From the NCBI GenBank assembly GCA_028717025.1, contig JAQUOR010000124.1:1-5478 (forward strand): a stretch of 5,478 nt of DNA, in the 5' to 3' direction. The DNA is from Candidatus Omnitrophota bacterium. Its GTDB lineage: Bacteria > Omnitrophota > Gorgyraeia > Duberdicusellales > 4484-171. Shown in pieces: positions 4,443 through 5,478 of the stretch; the stretch's first letter is position 1; the number at the start of each line of letters is the position of its first letter. The notes under the pieces are model-generated. The model did no database searches. It was given only the letters and a program-made list of their open reading frames with translations, and had not been told where the DNA came from. The position numbers were made by a program, and so were the translations under genes.

Positions 4443-5478
4443 TTATCTGAGTAGATCCCTCAGCAACCCCCATTGATTTTTAAAACTACACGTTCGATAA
4501 ATGCACATCAAAAAATGCAATATCGTAGAAAGACGCCCTTTACAGCGCAACCCAAAAACTATTCCACAGCTCCTATCGTTAGCCATGGGAACAAGGTAAC
4601 CAAGATCAAGCGGTATGTATGTCTTTAATTTTCTTCCTTCCATGCTGCGTAACACATTATCTGCGGCGCAGAGACCCTGCATGATTGCAAATTGCACTGC
4701 CATACGCAAAAAACTGTCATGGTAAGAAAAAAGAGCGGCATCGCCAATGACAAAACACCGATCATTCAGACGCAAATGTCGATCGACCCTGATTCTGCCT
4801 TGTGGATTTTTTTCTACGGCCAAATTCTGAATAAAAGCAGAAGTTTTTACGCCGGCAGCCCAGAGCGTAAAAGCATTATCGAATTGTACACCTCCTGAAA
4901 CGTACACGGAGCCGCCCTCTATCCTTTCTATTGCGCTATTGGTAACAACATCGACATTTAATCGTTTTAAATTTTCATGAACATACTCTTTCATCCACTG
5001 CGGCAGTTGCCCTAAAATCGAAGGTGAACGTTCAATGATGACCACTTTCCCGTTCTTCTTTGTTCTCGCAAGAAATAAACGTATGTTTGTTGCTGCCTCA
5101 ATACCCGTATAGCCGCCGCCGCTTACGATGTAGTTATTGAACTGATTTTGCGTTATAGCGCTGCGTATGGTACGCGCGTCGGCAACATTATCTAACGCGT
5201 AGGCGGACTGCCTTATGTTTTCATTACCGTAAAAATTAGTTTCTGTACCGCTGGCAATCACCAGATAATCGTACGGCACAACACCCCCGGTAGTAAGAAT
5301 CTCTTTTTTTTCTAAGCTAAGAGCCGTAACTTCGCTGACGATAAAACGAAGGTCTCTCTTCTTTACCATTACATCTATAGGGCAGGAAAGAAACTCTGGC
5401 GTTATTGCGCGGCCAATGGTATCCGGTAATAGAGGTAAAAAATCAAAGTTTGCCTTTCTGTCAATCAGGAGATCGGAA
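4443..5478 (-). CDS. NDH-2-like FAD-dependent pyridine nucleotide oxidoreductase (N-terminus outside window)
   Basis: 344 residues are visible; the frame stays open through 5478, so the first ATG seen at 5369 is internal and the FAD GxGxxG start is missing. The visible N-terminal part reads LIDRKANFDFLPLLPD-TIGRAITPEF, typical of the region following the FAD Rossmann motif in type II NADH dehydrogenases. Then come VPYDYLVIASGTETNFYG (FAD domain), a second Rossmann motif SGGGYTGIE (visible 119-127) for NAD(P)H, with an acidic residue in VVIIERS (Glu149) suggesting NADH preference. The FAD-ribityl motif CFVIGDAA is near 241-248 and MAVQFAIMQG follows. The C-terminal IPLDLGYLVPMA and aromatic tail FKNQWGLL match the membrane-associated end of NDH-2 enzymes. 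The likely reaction is NADH oxidation with quinone reduction at the inner membrane face, without proton pumping. A related ferredoxin/rubredoxin reductase-like role is the main alternative. The DoxX gene follows in the same direction. Confidence 0.9.
   Translation of the reverse strand, partial: SDLLIDRKANFDFLPLLPDTIGRAITPEFLSCPIDVMVKKRDLRFIVSEVTALSLEKKEILTTGGVVPYDYLVIASGTETNFYGNENIRQSAYALDNVADARTIRSAITQNQFNNYIVSGGGYTGIEAATNIRLFLARTKKNGKVVIIERSPSILGQLPQWMKEYVHENLKRLNVDVVTNSAIERIEGGSVYVSGGVQFDNAFTLWAAGVKTSAFIQNLAVEKNPQGRIRVDRHLRLNDRCFVIGDAALFSYHDSFLRMAVQFAIMQGLCAADNVLRSMEGRKLKTYIPLDLGYLVPMANDRSCGIVFGLRCKGRLSTILHFLMCIYRTCSFKNQWGLLRDLLR

Noticed and set aside
4443..5369. Oxidoreductase starting at the ATG at 5369
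   Set aside because: The frame continues without a stop to the window edge, and the upstream residues (LIDRKANFDFLPLL) are conserved family sequence, so the real start lies outside.

Overview
All recognisable genes in this window lie on the minus strand, so the order of transcription runs from high to low coordinates. The signal-peptide-bearing protein ending in phenylalanine looks like an outer-membrane beta-barrel, which points to a Gram-negative (diderm) bacterium of moderate GC content. The Amt/P-II pair, a type II NADH dehydrogenase-like flavoprotein and DoxX are widespread. The short GC-rich intergenic palindromes recall those seen in poorly cultured diderm phyla, but I cannot assign a phylum from this sequence.

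Layout in transcription order: (1) 5478-4443, an FAD/NAD(P)H oxidoreductase of the NDH-2 type whose N-terminus lies outside the window. (2) A palindromic intergenic repeat at 4370-4435. (3) 4348-3953, a small DoxX-family membrane protein. (4) A 348-base gene-free stretch (3605-3952) with a good sigma70-like promoter (TTGACA at 3902-3897), a run of short hairpins, and two intrinsic terminators (3840-3811 and 3726-3682). It reads as a small RNA gene or an attenuated leader. (5) 3604-3065, a small sigma-70-like factor with regions 2 and 4. (6) A 165-base leader (3064-2900) with two hairpins, then a textbook terminator whose U-tract abuts the Shine-Dalgarno sequence of the next gene. (7) A compact ammonium module: 2899-2579, a P-II paralogue with a T-loop shortened by about seven residues; 2565-1804, a putative outer-membrane beta-barrel protein; 1747-425, an Amt ammonium transporter with a cleavable signal peptide; a second copy of the palindromic repeat (343-424); and 324-1, a canonical-length P-II protein that has Glu instead of Tyr at position 51 and is cut by the window edge.

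The likely logic is one nitrogen operon in which ammonium or a relative crosses the outer membrane (possibly helped by the barrel protein) and then the inner membrane through Amt. Two structurally different P-II sensors sit at either end: one has a full T-loop able to contact Amt, the other a truncated loop that probably has another partner. The whole operon appears gated by premature transcription termination just ahead of its first gene. The sigma-like gene immediately upstream, itself preceded by a similar array of hairpins plus a terminator, may belong to the same regulatory circuit. The most interesting parts are the short-T-loop P-II, the barrel protein between P-II and Amt, and the two structured leader/small-RNA regions.
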